Part shown: positions 20,364 to 20,404 of the stretch, piece by piece | How the letters are laid out: each line of letters opens with the position of its first letter | Numbering within the stretch: the stretch's first letter is position 1 | Source of the DNA: Candidatus Levyibacteriota bacterium | GTDB taxonomy: Bacteria; Patescibacteriota; Microgenomatia; Levybacterales; UBA12049 | Assembly (NCBI GenBank): GCA_016204425.1 | Contig: JACQKR010000008.1 | Coordinates: 1-20,404 of the forward strand | Direction of reading: 5' to 3' | DNA: 20,404 nucleotides | Made by a program: the position numbers and the translations under genes | The notes under the pieces: generated by a model | The model's input: only the letters and a program-made list of their open reading frames with translations | Told to the model about the DNA's origin: nothing | Databases searched by the model: none

Positions 20364-20404
20364 AGGAAAATATCATGCAATACTTTTAAAATCCGAAATT
20401 CGAA

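Noticed and set aside
1..20404. Insertion sequences, integrases or phage genes
   Set aside because: No transposase, recombinase or phage protein is encoded; only short non-coding palindromic elements are seen.

Overview
The window looks like a piece of a Candidate Phyla Radiation (Patescibacteria/Parcubacteria-like) chromosome. This assignment is an inference. It rests on many short palindromic elements, several promoters whose -10 box lies right before the start codon, rRNA genes that appear unlinked, and a gene set of bPH2, YibE/F, TfoX-like and DsbA proteins typical of such genomes. TGA is used as a stop (csoR), so the recoded Gracilibacteria/SR1 code does not apply.

Layout. Positions 1-536 hold the 5' part of a 23S rRNA gene on the minus strand. 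Upstream of it are a spacer full of hairpins, an intact tRNA-Ala(UGC), a 5' remnant of a second tRNA (probably tRNA-Ile) and a consensus-like promoter. No 16S gene lies between promoter and 23S. Next, all on the minus strand, comes a thiol-redox block: an unknown 243-aa protein, thioredoxin reductase, thioredoxin, membrane-anchored DsbA, DsbB and a 528-aa membrane protein. It is followed by a copper block (about 6.3-13.5 kb): CopZ-like HMA protein, TauE/DsbD-like protein with a cupredoxin tail, an unknown Cys-rich anchored protein, DUF3105, an Asp-box beta-propeller, CopA ATPase, a TfoX-like protein, an anchored cupredoxin and CsoR. A CsoR-type operator overlaps the csoR promoter.

Positions 13.6-16.5 kb hold a histidine phosphatase, a Crp/Fnr regulator, a bPH2 membrane protein and a DsbA-like protein whose two halves are in swapped order (a natural circular permutation). 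Positions 16.5-17.8 kb hold a Fur/Zur-like regulator overlapping a ZIP transporter, with a perfect 7-1-7 operator in the promoter. The rest holds a 58-aa protein with a related box in its promoter, a YibE/F protein, an unknown protein and acylphosphatase.

How it fits together. CsoR probably senses Cu(I) and releases the copper block. CopA exports copper, and cupredoxins, HMA protein and surface-anchored proteins probably bind or relay it outside the membrane. The Dsb/thioredoxin genes handle extracytoplasmic and cytoplasmic thiols, which copper attacks. The Fur-like protein and ZIP carrier suggest a separate zinc or iron uptake control. The most striking items are the permuted DsbA, a tiny ORF encoding MCPFCR that owns the only good ribosome binding site ahead of the cupredoxin gene, and palindromic repeats inserted in frame in CopA and TrxB.
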